From Paucihalobacter sp036825875 (GTDB lineage: Bacteria > Bacteroidota > Bacteroidia > Flavobacteriales > Flavobacteriaceae): a stretch of 64,000 nucleotides of DNA. Shown here in pieces: positions 20,419-30,044 of the stretch (position 1 is the first letter of the stretch; each line of letters opens with the position of its first letter). The stretch lies in NCBI RefSeq assembly GCF_036825875.1, contig NZ_DAISXK010000002.1, positions 61,960-125,959 of the forward strand, written 5' to 3'. Position numbers and translations under genes: made by a program. The notes beneath the pieces were generated by a model. It worked only from the letters and a program-made list of their open reading frames with translations. It was not told the DNA's origin and did not search any database.

Positions 20419-20426
20419 TATTTTTG
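20419..20426 (+). promoter_or_regulatory. -7 box of guaA, abutting the start codon
   Basis: TATTTTTG is a full match to TAnnTTTG and ends 3 bases before ATG 20430. Transcription would begin at or inside the start codon, predicting a leaderless mRNA. No good -33 TTG is visible. Confidence 0.55.
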
Positions 20427-20429
20427 CGC

Positions 20430-21965
20430 ATGCAACACAACAAGGTACTAATCTTAGATTTCGGTTCGCAATACACGCAACTTATTGCTCGTAGAGTTAG
20501 AGAACTCAACATTTATTGCGAAATTCATCCATTTAATAAAATTCCAAAAGAAATTGAAAGTTATCAGGCAGTTATAATGTCGGGTAGTCCAGTTTCGGTG
20601 CGTTCAGATCAAGCAATTCATCCAAATTTGACAAAAATTAGAGGTAAAAAACCTTTATTAGCCGTTTGCTATGGTGCGCAATACTTGGCCCATTTTTCTG
20701 GTGGTGAAGTTGCAGAATCAAGTACCCGCGAATACGGCAGGGCAAATTTGTCGTTTATTAAAGAAGACGAAGTTTTTTTTGAGAATATTCATCAAGGAAG
20801 TCAAGTTTGGATGAGCCATTCCGATACCATCAAATACCTTCCTGCTAATGGAACTTTGTTGGCAAGTACTTCAGATGTTGAAAATGCAGCCTTCAAAATT
20901 GAAGGCGAAGATACTTATGCTATTCAATTTCATCCAGAAGTATATCATTCAACAGACGGGAGACAATTACTGCAAAATTTTTTAGTTAAAATAGCGAGGG
21001 TAAAACAAGACTGGACACCACAGTCTTTCATTGAAGAAACCGTTCAAGAATTAAAAAATAAAATAGGAAACGATAAAGTAGTTCTTGGCTTGTCGGGAGG
21101 TGTAGATTCCTCTGTAGCAGGAATGTTATTACACCGTGCGATTGGTGCAAATTTGTACTGCATTTTTGTGAACAATGGCTTGTTGCGTAAAAATGAGTTT
21201 GAAGATGTGTTACGCCAATACGAAGGTATGGGGCTAAATGTTAAAGGTGTCGATGCTTCGGCACGTTTTTTGGATGCTTTAGAAGGTGAGAGTGATCCCG
21301 AAACAAAGCGAAAAATAATAGGAAGAGTTTTTATCGAAGTATTTGATGATGAAGCACACCGAATTGAAGGTGTTAAATGGCTAGCTCAAGGCACCATTTA
21401 TCCAGATGTGATAGAAAGTGTTTCAGCAACTGGAGGTCCAAGTGCAACGATAAAAAGTCATCATAATGTAGGTGGCTTACCAGATTTTATGAAATTAAAA
21501 ATAGTGGAGCCTTTAAAAGCTTTATTTAAAGATGAAGTGAGACGCGTAGGCGCCTCCTTAAACATGGATCCATTGCTTTTGGGCAGACATCCGTTTCCAG
21601 GTCCAGGTTTGGCAATTCGAATTTTAGGTGATCTAACTCGCGAGAAGGTTCGTATATTACAAGAGGTTGATGCGATTTTTATCAATAACTTAAAATCGTG
21701 GAATTTATACGATAAGGTATGGCAAGCAGGCGCAATTTTACTGCCCGTGAATAGTGTAGGAGTAATGGGCGACGAACGCACTTACGAAAAATGTGTAGCG
21801 CTTAGGGCTGTTGAAAGTACAGATGGTATGACTGCAGATTGGGTAAATTTACCGTACGAGTTTTTGCAAAAAACCTCAAACGAAATCATAAATAAAGTAA
21901 AAGGAGTGAACCGAGTGGTGTATGATATTAGCTCAAAACCACCAGCAACCATCGAATGGGAATAG
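20430..21965 (+). CDS. guaA: GMP synthase (glutamine-hydrolysing)
   Basis: Converts XMP to GMP with ATP and glutamine, the last step of de novo guanine nucleotide synthesis. The 511-residue protein has an N-terminal class I glutamine amidotransferase domain (nucleophile Cys80 in LLAVCYGAQ; His-Glu in FHPEVYH), an ATP pyrophosphatase domain with P-loop LSGGVDSS, and the C-terminal dimerisation domain ending KPPATIEWE. ATG 20430 is chosen over an in-frame TTG 6 bases upstream because it is the normal N-terminus (MQHNKVLILDFGSQYTQ). It heads a conserved block that runs through the LysM, OsmC and DUF3820 genes. Confidence 0.98.
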   Translation: MQHNKVLILDFGSQYTQLIARRVRELNIYCEIHPFNKIPKEIESYQAVIMSGSPVSVRSDQAIHPNLTKIRGKKPLLAVCYGAQYLAHFSGGEVAESSTREYGRANLSFIKEDEVFFENIHQGSQVWMSHSDTIKYLPANGTLLASTSDVENAAFKIEGEDTYAIQFHPEVYHSTDGRQLLQNFLVKIARVKQDWTPQSFIEETVQELKNKIGNDKVVLGLSGGVDSSVAGMLLHRAIGANLYCIFVNNGLLRKNEFEDVLRQYEGMGLNVKGVDASARFLDALEGESDPETKRKIIGRVFIEVFDDEAHRIEGVKWLAQGTIYPDVIESVSATGGPSATIKSHHNVGGLPDFMKLKIVEPLKALFKDEVRRVGASLNMDPLLLGRHPFPGPGLAIRILGDLTREKVRILQEVDAIFINNLKSWNLYDKVWQAGAILLPVNSVGVMGDERTYEKCVALRAVESTDGMTADWVNLPYEFLQKTSNEIINKVKGVNRVVYDISSKPPATIEWE

Positions 21966-22017
21966 CTTTTTAAATAAAATCAATGACATGACATCAACAA
22001 GTTTTAAAATAAAATAC

Positions 22018-23928
22018 ATGAAAAATATAATAACTGTCATTTTACTGACATTTACCTTGTGTATAAATGCCCAAGATTTTAAAACACATAAAGTGCAAAA
22101 AGGCGAAACCGTTGAGTCAATTGCAAAGCAGTATTTTGTAACCCCTTTTGATATTTTGGCATTAAACCCCGATGCAAAATCAGGATTTTCCTATGATATG
22201 GTTTTAATCATTCCTAATTCAAATGTTAAAAACCTTTCCGATTTAAACGATAAACAATTAGTTGGTTTCGAATCACATAAAGTAAAAAGAAAGGAAACAC
22301 TCTACAGTATTTCTAATAAATATGCGGTTACCATAGAAGACATAAAAAAACAAAATACCTTTTTATATTCGCAAAATTTAAAGCGTGGTGATAACCTTAA
22401 AATTCCGAAATTTAAAACGATTAAAACCCAGGAAACTTTAAAAAACTCACTTCAAAAATATGTTGTTCAACCAAAAGACGGTAAATGGGGCATTGCTTAT
22501 AAATACGGAATCACCATTCCGGAATTAGAGGCATTAAATCCTAGAATGAATGAAATTTTACAACCAGGCGAAGAATTGGTTGTTCCAAATATCGCTGATA
22601 ATGAGGTGAAAACTATCGAAGATGAGCAATACAATTACTACGAGGTATTGCCCGCAGAAGGTTTTTATAGATTAGAAATAAAGTTAGGTTTAAAGCAAGC
22701 GGAATTGGAGGCGCTCAATCCTAATCTAAAAGAATTTGGTTTGCAGCCAGGAATGATTTTAAAGGTGCCAAACGATATTAAAAATTCCTTTGATTTGGGT
22801 GAAATGCGAGTTGAGACAACCAATCTTAGCAAAAAAATTAATAATCTGAGCAAAAAATCTATTGCTGTGATGTTGCCTTTTAGACTGCACCGTATAGATT
22901 TAGATTCAGTCGCTGAGGCTAAGGATTTAATGCGAAGTGATAAATTGTTATCCATGTCATTAGATTTTCATTCTGGCTTATTAATGGCTTTAGATTCAGC
23001 AAAACAATTAGGAATTTCAACCCATCTGAAAGTTTTTGATACAAGAAGTCAAATTTCGGAAGTCACTAAAATACTACAAGAAAATGATTTCAGTCTGTAC
23101 GATGCAATCATTGGTCCAATAACGCCTAGTAGTTTTGATAGAGTTGCCAATACTTTAAAATCGCAAAAAGTTCCTATAATTGCTCCCCTAACACATCCTA
23201 CCAAGTTGTACGATAACGTATTTCAAACACTACCCGATAAAGACCGGATGAAACAAGCGCTTATCAATTATATGAAAACAGAAGAAAACATTGCGCGTGT
23301 TGTAATTATTTCAGATTCCAAAAATAGATCTTTAAGTGATGAATTAAAGGGTAGCTTTCCTGCAGCAAGACAGATGTATTCCAGAAAAAATAAAGACGGC
23401 AAAGATGGAAATTATTTGCATTTGGCCGATTTTAACGATGTTTTCAGACCAGGAAAAAACATTGTCTTTCTTGAAACCGATAGTGACGCTTTCGTGGCCA
23501 ATATATTGAGTTTGTTGAATGGACTTCAAACAGAAAAAACACAAATACAACTTGCCACTACCAACGTTACAAAAGCCTTTGAAGGTGAAAGTGCCTCAAG
23601 CTTGCACCTGTCTAACTTAAACTTTCATTACGCGAGTTTTAATGTTCCAATTAATGAAGCAACTTCTAACGGTTTTGTAAAGAAATACAAAGAGACATAC
23701 GGCGTACTGCCAAACAAATATGCCGTGAGAGGTTTTGATATTACCTTAGATGTGTTATTGAGATTAGCTTCCAGTGATAATTTATACGAAGCTTCCAACG
23801 AAGTAATGGAGACAGCCTATTTAGAAAATAAATTCAAATACAATAAGAAATTGTTCGGTGGTTATTATAACGATGCCGTTTATATAGTAAAATACGACAA
23901 TTTAAATATAGTTGAAGCCAAGCAATGA
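22018..23928 (+). CDS. LysM-repeat protein fused to a type 1 periplasmic-binding-protein domain
   Basis: Start ATG 22018 gives signal peptide MKNIITVILLTFTLCINAQ; the frame is open into the end of guaA but that extension lacks a signal. The 636-residue protein has four LysM-like units in the first about 255 residues (HKVQKGETVESIAKQY, HKVKRKETLYSISNKY, YVVQPKDGKWGIAYKY, YEVLPAEGFYRLEIKL); the first two are canonical and the last two are degenerate. From about 285 a type 1 periplasmic-binding fold (IAVMLPFRL, AIIGPITPSSFDRV, VPIIAPLTHP) resembles amino-acid ABC-transporter receptors and LpoA. It probably binds peptidoglycan in the periplasm and links it to an unknown ligand or enzyme. Its stop overlaps the OsmC start by 4 bases. 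Confidence 0.85.
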   Translation: MKNIITVILLTFTLCINAQDFKTHKVQKGETVESIAKQYFVTPFDILALNPDAKSGFSYDMVLIIPNSNVKNLSDLNDKQLVGFESHKVKRKETLYSISNKYAVTIEDIKKQNTFLYSQNLKRGDNLKIPKFKTIKTQETLKNSLQKYVVQPKDGKWGIAYKYGITIPELEALNPRMNEILQPGEELVVPNIADNEVKTIEDEQYNYYEVLPAEGFYRLEIKLGLKQAELEALNPNLKEFGLQPGMILKVPNDIKNSFDLGEMRVETTNLSKKINNLSKKSIAVMLPFRLHRIDLDSVAEAKDLMRSDKLLSMSLDFHSGLLMALDSAKQLGISTHLKVFDTRSQISEVTKILQENDFSLYDAIIGPITPSSFDRVANTLKSQKVPIIAPLTHPTKLYDNVFQTLPDKDRMKQALINYMKTEENIARVVIISDSKNRSLSDELKGSFPAARQMYSRKNKDGKDGNYLHLADFNDVFRPGKNIVFLETDSDAFVANILSLLNGLQTEKTQIQLATTNVTKAFEGESASSLHLSNLNFHYASFNVPINEATSNGFVKKYKETYGVLPNKYAVRGFDITLDVLLRLASSDNLYEASNEVMETAYLENKFKYNKKLFGGYYNDAVYIVKYDNLNIVEAKQ

Positions 23929-24329
23929 CCTCTAAAGTAACTTATTTAGGCAATTTACGTACGGAAAATACCCACCTACAATCGGGCAATACCTATATTA
24001 CCGATGCGCCTTTAGACAATAATGGCAAGGGTGAAGCATTTTCGCCAACAGATACCGTTGCAACAGGTTTGGCAAATTGTATGCTCACGGTTATGGGGAT
24101 TAAAGCTAAGCAGTTACAGGTTAATATGGACGGAACTATCGCTGAGGTTACAAAATTTATGATGGCCGATCCAAGGCGTATTTCAAAAATAAAAATCGTC
24201 TTTAAATTTCCTAATGAGTTAGATTCTAAAAACCAAAAAATTTTAGAGTATACTGCCAAAACTTGTCCAGTTCATTTTAGTTTGCATCCAGATATTGAAA
24301 GAGACATCACTTTCAATTTTAAAGCTTAA
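23925..24329 (+). CDS. OsmC family peroxiredoxin-like protein
   Basis: A 134-residue thiol-dependent hydroperoxide-reductase-like protein. The two catalytic cysteines of the OsmC/Ohr fold are seen as LANCMLTVMG (about 54) and TCPVHFSLHPD (about 120). Ohr/OsmC enzymes detoxify organic hydroperoxides using lipoyl or thiol reductants; bacillithiol (BshC is in this window) is a possible partner by inference. The start overlaps the preceding LysM gene (ATGA), implying translational coupling. Confidence 0.92.
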   Translation: MTSKVTYLGNLRTENTHLQSGNTYITDAPLDNNGKGEAFSPTDTVATGLANCMLTVMGIKAKQLQVNMDGTIAEVTKFMMADPRRISKIKIVFKFPNELDSKNQKILEYTAKTCPVHFSLHPDIERDITFNFKA

Positions 24330-24334
24330 AAATC

Positions 24335-24568
24335 ATGCTGCAACCAGATGCGAAACAACTTATCAAATTGGCGCATTATAAAATGCCTTTTGGCAAATAT
24401 AAAAATCGCTTTTTGATTGATATTCCAGAATATTATTTGGTTTGGTATCGACAAAAGGGATTTCCGCCAGGAGAATTAGGCCGAATGATGACTCAAATGC
24501 ATGATATTAAGCTTAACGGACTCGAAAACTTAATTCATAATATTAAGCGTCAATTTCCAAATGAATAA
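24335..24568 (+). CDS. DUF3820 family protein
   Basis: A 77-residue cytoplasmic protein matching DUF3820: the core MPFGKYKNRFLIDIPEYYLVW near residues 17-37, then GFPPGELGRMM. Its function is not established; some members were once listed as putative quorum-sensing-regulated virulence factors. It starts 5 bases after the OsmC stop and lies upstream of the separate pyrG promoter, so it ends the guaA transcription unit. Confidence 0.88.
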   Translation: MLQPDAKQLIKLAHYKMPFGKYKNRFLIDIPEYYLVWYRQKGFPPGELGRMMTQMHDIKLNGLENLIHNIKRQFPNE

Positions 24569-24600
24569 TTGTGGCAAGTTCATTATAAGTTGTAAATTTG
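24569..24600 (+). promoter_or_regulatory. promoter of pyrG
   Basis: The -7 box TAAATTTG (24593-24600) and TTG (24569-24571) are separated by 21 bases. The ATG lies 20 bases downstream of the box. Confidence 0.65.
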
Positions 24601-24620
24601 CCTGCGTTTAACAACGCATC

Positions 24621-26264
24621 ATGGCAGCTAAAACTAAATATATATTTGTAACTGGAGGCGTGACCTCTTCTCTTGGAAAAGGCATCATTGCAGCTTCATT
24701 AGCAAAGCTTTTACAGGCTCAAGGTTACAGAGCAACCATCCAAAAATTAGATCCCTATATTAATGTTGATCCCGGAACGCTTAATCCTTATGAGCACGGC
24801 GAATGTTATGTTACCGATGACGGTGCAGAAACCGATCTAGATTTAGGTCATTACGAACGTTTTTTAGACACGCCTACCAGTCAGTCTAACAACGTAACCA
24901 CAGGCCGAATTTATCAAAGTGTTATCAACCGAGAACGCAGAGGTGAATTTTTAGGAAAGACGGTTCAGGTGATTCCGCATATAACGGATGAAATTAAAAG
25001 ACGTATTCAAATTTTAGGTCAGTCAGGCGAATATGATGTAGTTATTACAGAAATTGGTGGTACCGTTGGTGATATAGAATCATTACCTTACATAGAAGCT
25101 GTACGTCAACTAAAATGGGACCTCGGCGAAAACAACGCCTTGGTTATACATCTAACACTTATTCCTTTTTTATCGGCCGCCGCAGAACTTAAAACAAAAC
25201 CTACCCAACACAGTGTGAAAACTCTTATGGAAAGCGGTGTTCAAGCCGATATATTAGTTTGCCGAACAGAACATGAACTACCTGAAGATTTGAGACGCAA
25301 ATTAGCCCTTTTTTGCAATGTTAGAGAAGAAGCTGTAATTCAGGCTATCGATGCATCAACCATTTACGATGTACCCAATTTAATGCTTGAACAAGGATTA
25401 GATACTGTGGTGCTTAAGCGCTTAAAATTAAAATCTTCTACACCCGATTTAACCCAATGGAATGCCTTTTTAGACCGTCACAAGAATCCGAAAAGTGAAG
25501 TAAATATTGGTTTAATTGGGAAATATGTTGAACTACAAGATTCCTATAAATCAATAATCGAATCCTTTATTCACGCTGGTGCAGCCAACGAGGTACGAGT
25601 AAACATAGAATCAATTCATTCAGAACATATCAATCCAAGAGAAGTGGCATCAAGATTGTCACATTTAGACGGTGTATTAGTCGCTCCTGGTTTTGGTGAA
25701 CGCGGAATAGAAGGTAAAATTGAAGCTGTAAAATATGTCCGTGAACACAATATTCCTTTTTTGGGTATTTGTTTAGGAATGCAAATGGCAGTTATCGAAT
25801 TTGGGAGAAATGTGCTGGGTTTGCAAAATGCCAATTCAACCGAAATGGATGAAAACACGCCTCATCCAGTTATTGATTTAATGGAGTCGCAAAAAAATTT
25901 AACCGATAAAGGCGGAACCATGCGATTGGGCTCTTGGAGTTGCGATTTACAACCAGGCAGCAAAATAGCACAAGTTTATGCAACCAATCATATTAACGAG
26001 CGGCATAGACATCGTTTTGAATTTAACAATGCTTATAAAGAAAACTTTGAATCATCGGGATTGAAAGCTACTGGTATTAACGCCGAAACAGGTCTGGTTG
26101 AAGTAGTAGAACTGCCAGAACATCCCTTTTTCATCGGCGTTCAGTACCATCCAGAATATAAAAGCACAGTAGCCAGTCCGCATCCATTGTTTGTTGAGTT
26201 TGTTAAGTCGGCACACCATTATTCAAAAATATCAAATAATGCCAGCCTGTCATATCAAAAATAA
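24621..26264 (+). CDS. pyrG: CTP synthase
   Basis: Amination of UTP to CTP using glutamine and ATP, in pyrimidine nucleotide synthesis. The 547-residue protein has the N-terminal synthetase domain (VTGGVTSSLGKGIIAASL P-loop; DPYINVDPGT; EIGGTVGDIES) and a C-terminal glutamine amidotransferase domain (nucleophile Cys in FLGICLGMQ; HPEYKS). It has its own -7/-33 promoter. yidC starts 61 bases downstream with no evident terminator between, so the two may be cotranscribed. Confidence 0.98.
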   Translation: MAAKTKYIFVTGGVTSSLGKGIIAASLAKLLQAQGYRATIQKLDPYINVDPGTLNPYEHGECYVTDDGAETDLDLGHYERFLDTPTSQSNNVTTGRIYQSVINRERRGEFLGKTVQVIPHITDEIKRRIQILGQSGEYDVVITEIGGTVGDIESLPYIEAVRQLKWDLGENNALVIHLTLIPFLSAAAELKTKPTQHSVKTLMESGVQADILVCRTEHELPEDLRRKLALFCNVREEAVIQAIDASTIYDVPNLMLEQGLDTVVLKRLKLKSSTPDLTQWNAFLDRHKNPKSEVNIGLIGKYVELQDSYKSIIESFIHAGAANEVRVNIESIHSEHINPREVASRLSHLDGVLVAPGFGERGIEGKIEAVKYVREHNIPFLGICLGMQMAVIEFGRNVLGLQNANSTEMDENTPHPVIDLMESQKNLTDKGGTMRLGSWSCDLQPGSKIAQVYATNHINERHRHRFEFNNAYKENFESSGLKATGINAETGLVEVVELPEHPFFIGVQYHPEYKSTVASPHPLFVEFVKSAHHYSKISNNASLSYQK

Positions 26265-26325
26265 CGGCTTGTTATTTGTAATGGCTTTTATCATTCAAGT
26301 ATTAAAAAGTATTATTACCTCATAA

Positions 26326-28233
26326 ATGGAAGAAAAGAAATTAGATACCAATTCAATCATCGGATTCATACTTATATTCGGGATTCTTTTGTACATGCTT
26401 TACACCAATCAGCCAAGTCCTGAAGAAATTGAGGCCAAAAAGCAAGCAGAAATTGAACAAAAGGCAGTTGAAAAACAACCAAAAGCAAATCAAGAAACTC
26501 TTGTCACCACTTCTGAAGATTTTTCTCCTGACCTTGTTAACGATTCCATTCAACTTGAACAAATCAAAACGAAGCTAGGCGCCTTTGCTTACGCTACTTC
26601 AATTGCTACCGAAAGTGATAAAGAAACAGTCGTAACTACCGAACTACTTACCCTAAAATTTACTAACAAAGGTGGATTTTTATCGGAAGTAAAACTAAAT
26701 GAATTTGTAAATCACGATTCCATTCCTATCTATATAATAAAAGATGGTAATTCGGTCTTCAATATTAATTTTGGCACTACAGACAACAGAATTTTAAACA
26801 CACAAGATTTATTTTTTCAGCCCATTGTTACCAATAATGGCGATAATACTGTGGTGTCGATGCGACTTAAAGTTTCTGAATTACAATTCTTAGAGTACCG
26901 CTACGAAGTTAAGCCAAACGATTATATGATTGACTTCACCATTCGTTCTCAAGGACTCGATAATCTTATTAATGGTGCGTATCCTATCAATTTAGACTGG
27001 CAATTAAAATCAAAGCGTCAATCTAAAAGTATTTCATACGAAAATCGCTACACCAGATTAACTTATGAATATGAGGGTGGAAAGATCGATAAGTTAAAAC
27101 AAATAGGAGACGACGAGGAGGTTGAAAAGGACCTTTCTTGGTTGTCTTATCGCCAACATTTCTTTAGCAATATTTTAGTACCCGCAAAACCAATCTCTTC
27201 AGCTACTTTAGTTTCTAAAGATTTAGTTGAAAATGAAGATATAGATACAGTATTTACCAAACAATATGCTTCAAAATTTGCATTGAATTTTTCAGGTGGT
27301 CAAATTAACGATAATTTTGGTTTGTATTATGGTCCGACAGATAGTAAAGTTCTGAAGCAGTATAATAAAAACCTTGAAGAGAGTATTCCATTTGGTTGGG
27401 GAATCTTTGGCTGGATAAATAAAGCATTGTTTATCCCACTTTTTTCATGGTTAAGTTCGTTCTTACCTTACGGTATTGCGATTATTGTAATGACTATAAT
27501 GGTGAAAATTGTACTTTCATTTGTTCAATACAAGCAGTTTTTGTCGCAGGCTAAAATGAAAATTTTAAAGCCAGAATTAGAGGCTATAAGAGAAAAATAT
27601 AAAGACAACAAACTTAAAGCACAGCAAGAAACTATGGCATTGCAAAACAAGGCAGGTGCGAGTCCGTTAAGTGGATGTTTGCCAGGTTTAATGCAAATTC
27701 CCGTGTTTTACGCTTTATTTATGTTTTTTCCAACAGCCTTCGATTTAAGGCAAAAGAGCTTTTTGTGGGCAGATGATTTATCATCTTACGATGCTATCGC
27801 TAACTTACCGTTTAATATTCCATTTTATGGCGATCACGTGAGTTTGTTCCCAATACTAGCAGCTATTGCTATTTTCTTTTACATGAAAATGACAACCGGC
27901 CAGCAAATGGCGTCGCAGGCACCACCGCAAGAAGGTATGCCTGATATGACTAAGATGATGAAGTACATGATTTACTTCTCACCAATTTTAATGTTGTTTT
28001 TCTTTAATAATTACGCTTCTGGTTTAAGTTTGTATTATTTTGTATCAAACCTAATTAGTATAGGTATTATGTTGGTTATAAAAAACTATATTATAAATGA
28101 AGACAAAGTTTTGGCCAAAATTGAGGTTAGTAAAAGCAAACCTAAGAAGCAGAACAAGTTTCAACGTAAAATGCAAGAAATGATGGAACAGGCAGAAAAG
28201 CAAAAACAAATTCAGAACAAGAAGAAGAAATAA
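26326..28233 (+). CDS. yidC: membrane protein insertase YidC
   Basis: Inserts and folds inner-membrane proteins, alone or with SecYEG. The 635-residue length fits Gram-negative YidC. One N-terminal membrane segment (IIGFILIFGILLYMLYT) is followed by the large periplasmic domain (about 90-360). The conserved insertase core follows: WGIFGWINKALFIPLFSWL, then the cytoplasmic hairpin QAKMKILKPELEAIREKYKD and GCLPGLMQIPVFYALFMFF. The C-terminus is highly basic (KKQNKFQRKMQEMM ... KKKK), consistent with ribosome binding. A hairpin terminator follows. Confidence 0.98.
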   Translation: MEEKKLDTNSIIGFILIFGILLYMLYTNQPSPEEIEAKKQAEIEQKAVEKQPKANQETLVTTSEDFSPDLVNDSIQLEQIKTKLGAFAYATSIATESDKETVVTTELLTLKFTNKGGFLSEVKLNEFVNHDSIPIYIIKDGNSVFNINFGTTDNRILNTQDLFFQPIVTNNGDNTVVSMRLKVSELQFLEYRYEVKPNDYMIDFTIRSQGLDNLINGAYPINLDWQLKSKRQSKSISYENRYTRLTYEYEGGKIDKLKQIGDDEEVEKDLSWLSYRQHFFSNILVPAKPISSATLVSKDLVENEDIDTVFTKQYASKFALNFSGGQINDNFGLYYGPTDSKVLKQYNKNLEESIPFGWGIFGWINKALFIPLFSWLSSFLPYGIAIIVMTIMVKIVLSFVQYKQFLSQAKMKILKPELEAIREKYKDNKLKAQQETMALQNKAGASPLSGCLPGLMQIPVFYALFMFFPTAFDLRQKSFLWADDLSSYDAIANLPFNIPFYGDHVSLFPILAAIAIFFYMKMTTGQQMASQAPPQEGMPDMTKMMKYMIYFSPILMLFFFNNYASGLSLYYFVSNLISIGIMLVIKNYIINEDKVLAKIEVSKSKPKKQNKFQRKMQEMMEQAEKQKQIQNKKKK

Positions 28234-28251
28234 TAAATTTATCGTCGATAG

Positions 28252-28285
28252 TAAAAGCCTCTTTTTTTAAGGGGCTTTATTGTTT
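28252..28285 (+). terminator. intrinsic terminator after yidC
   Basis: AAAGCCTC pairs with GGGGCTTT (one G-T pair) around a T-rich loop, followed by ATTGTTTT. The stem is moderate. Confidence 0.65.
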
Positions 28286-28524
28286 TCTGTTTTATGCAGC
28301 TAAGAATTAACTATAAGTTTTGTAATCAATGATAAAAATAAAATAGTTTTGAATTCAAGGTAATAGAAATAATCAAGCTCTATATTAAAGCATGTTATTG
28401 TTTATAACGACCACTTACAGCTTTTAAACACCATGAAAAATTAACAGTAGAATACACCAATTGATCCTGAAACTAGGATAGAAGGAAGTAGTTTAGGAAC
28501 ACTAAAATTTGGAATCTAGGCAAA
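28286..28524. other. intergenic stretch with no recognised feature
   Basis: This lies between the yidC terminator and the terminator of the fasciclin gene. I see no tRNA, no convincing ORF and no structured RNA, only AT-rich sequence. Confidence 0.6.
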
Positions 28525-28553
28525 AAAAAACCTCCGTAAAATGGAGGTTTTTA
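28525..28553 (-). terminator. bidirectional terminator between yidC and the fasciclin gene
   Basis: Perfect stem AAAACCTCC / GGAGGTTTT around loop GTAAAAT, with an A run on the left and T run on the right. It lies 22 bases beyond the fasciclin stop on the minus strand. Confidence 0.85.
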
Positions 28554-28574
28554 AAATAAAATCTTTTATGTGTA

Positions 28575-29972
28575 TTATTGTTGCGGTAGGATTACTTTAT
28601 CAATTACGTGAACCACGCCATTTACTCCTTGAATATCCACCAAAGTTGTTACTATGTCACTCACGCGCCCGTTAGGATCAGTTAATGTAAACGCCGTATT
28701 ATTCGCCATAATATTCCCGCCTAGTGTTGTTACACTACCATTTGGTAAACCTGAAGATTGTACGTTTGCACCTACAACATGCATTAATAAAACTGCGTCA
28801 ACTGTGGCTGGAGCTAAATCGCCTAAAGCTGTATTTCCAGAAGGATCCAACTCTAATAATAAATCTGCAAAAGCACCGTTGGTAGGAGCAAATACAGTAA
28901 ATGGACCTGCAGATGCATCAGAAACAGTTTCAATCCATGGCACCGTTGGCGTTCCAGTATCGGCTAATTGCAACGCTGCAACCAAGCTATTCAATGCTGA
29001 ATTTGTAGTGGCAAACGTAGCGATAGTTGGTGGTAAAATTACAGCATCAACAGCATGAATGACACCATTGGTAGCAACAACATCTGCAACTGCAACCTCT
29101 GAGGCCCCATTAAACACAACGCCATCAGAAGTGTTGTAATATAAACTTAGATTATTTCCACCAGGACCAGTAGCTAAAGTATTAGCGTAACCAGTAACGG
29201 CATCTATTAAGTTATCAGAAAATACATTAGTTGCAACTACATGGTTCAGTAAAACTTGCGATAAAGCTTCACCTGTTGGGATGGCATCTAATTCTTCGAA
29301 AGCACTATTTACAGGCGCTAATACGGTGCCTTCTGTAAATCCATTAACAGCATCAACTAAATTAGCCGATGAAAGTGCTCCAACCAATGTAGAAAAACTC
29401 GGATTTGCAGCAGCATGATCAACAATTGAAGGTAATCCGATAACACCGTCAACAATGTGAATGGTTCCGTTTGATGCGTCAATGTCAGCGGAAGTAACTG
29501 AACCTGCATTATTAAACCTTACTCCATTTGATGTATTGTAGTAAATACTTAAATTTCGGCCACCTGCACCAGTTGCACTTGTACTAGCATAACCAGATCC
29601 AGCAGCAACCAAGTCAGTAGATAAAACATCTCCTGCAATAACATGGTTTAATAAAATTTGAGATAGTACATCGGTTGGTACATCATTTAAACTATTAAAT
29701 CCGTTGTCGGATAAAAACGCAGCGAATGCGTCATTAGTAGGGGCTAATACTGTAAATGGGCCAGGACCACTTAATACAGCTACTAAATCACCGTCAGCCG
29801 CTTGTAAAGCAGCTACTAAATTGCTTAAACTTGGTGTCGCTACCGCAAGTTGTACAATGTTTTGTGGTCCTGGATCAACGACATTATTGTCATCGTCATT
29901 ACTGCACGACTGAATTCCTACCACTAAAAGAAAAACAGCTACGAATTTTAACATTTTTGAAATAATTTTCAT
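28575..29972 (-). CDS. lipoprotein with three fasciclin (FAS1) domains
   Basis: A 465-residue exported lipoprotein. Signal peptide with Cys23 in VGIQSCSNDDDN, followed by an acidic linker. Three FAS1 domains are readable at about 40-175, 180-315 and 320-465. Each has the H1 motif (GPFTVLAPTNDAFAAF in the first, GTVLAPVNSAFEEL in the second, GPFTVFAPTNGAFADL in the third) and the H2-like end (GTIHIVDGVI, GVIHAVDAVI, GVVHVIDKVI). FAS1 proteins mediate adhesion or polymer binding at cell surfaces. The gene is divergent from the MORN-repeat gene, with nearly abutting promoters. Confidence 0.94.
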   Translation of the reverse strand: MKIISKMLKFVAVFLLVVGIQSCSNDDDNNVVDPGPQNIVQLAVATPSLSNLVAALQAADGDLVAVLSGPGPFTVLAPTNDAFAAFLSDNGFNSLNDVPTDVLSQILLNHVIAGDVLSTDLVAAGSGYASTSATGAGGRNLSIYYNTSNGVRFNNAGSVTSADIDASNGTIHIVDGVIGLPSIVDHAAANPSFSTLVGALSSANLVDAVNGFTEGTVLAPVNSAFEELDAIPTGEALSQVLLNHVVATNVFSDNLIDAVTGYANTLATGPGGNNLSLYYNTSDGVVFNGASEVAVADVVATNGVIHAVDAVILPPTIATFATTNSALNSLVAALQLADTGTPTVPWIETVSDASAGPFTVFAPTNGAFADLLLELDPSGNTALGDLAPATVDAVLLMHVVGANVQSSGLPNGSVTTLGGNIMANNTAFTLTDPNGRVSDIVTTLVDIQGVNGVVHVIDKVILPQQ

Positions 29973-30001
29973 TTTTTTGAGTTTTTAAATTTGTTCAACA
30001 T

Positions 30002-30009
30002 TAAATTTG
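30002..30009 (+). promoter_or_regulatory. -7 box of the MORN-repeat gene
   Basis: TAAATTTG, a full TAnnTTTG match, with a TTG at 29977-29979, 22 bases upstream. The preferred ATG is at 30045. Confidence 0.55.
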
Positions 30010-30019
30010 CTTTGTATAA

Positions 30020-30027
30020 CAAATATA
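30020..30027 (-). promoter_or_regulatory. -7 box of the fasciclin gene
   Basis: The minus strand reads TATATTTG, a full match, 47 bases upstream of the fasciclin ATG. It falls inside the first transcribed bases expected from the opposing MORN promoter. The -33 element is not clear. Confidence 0.45.
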
Positions 30028-30044
30028 TAGAAACCTTAAACAAA

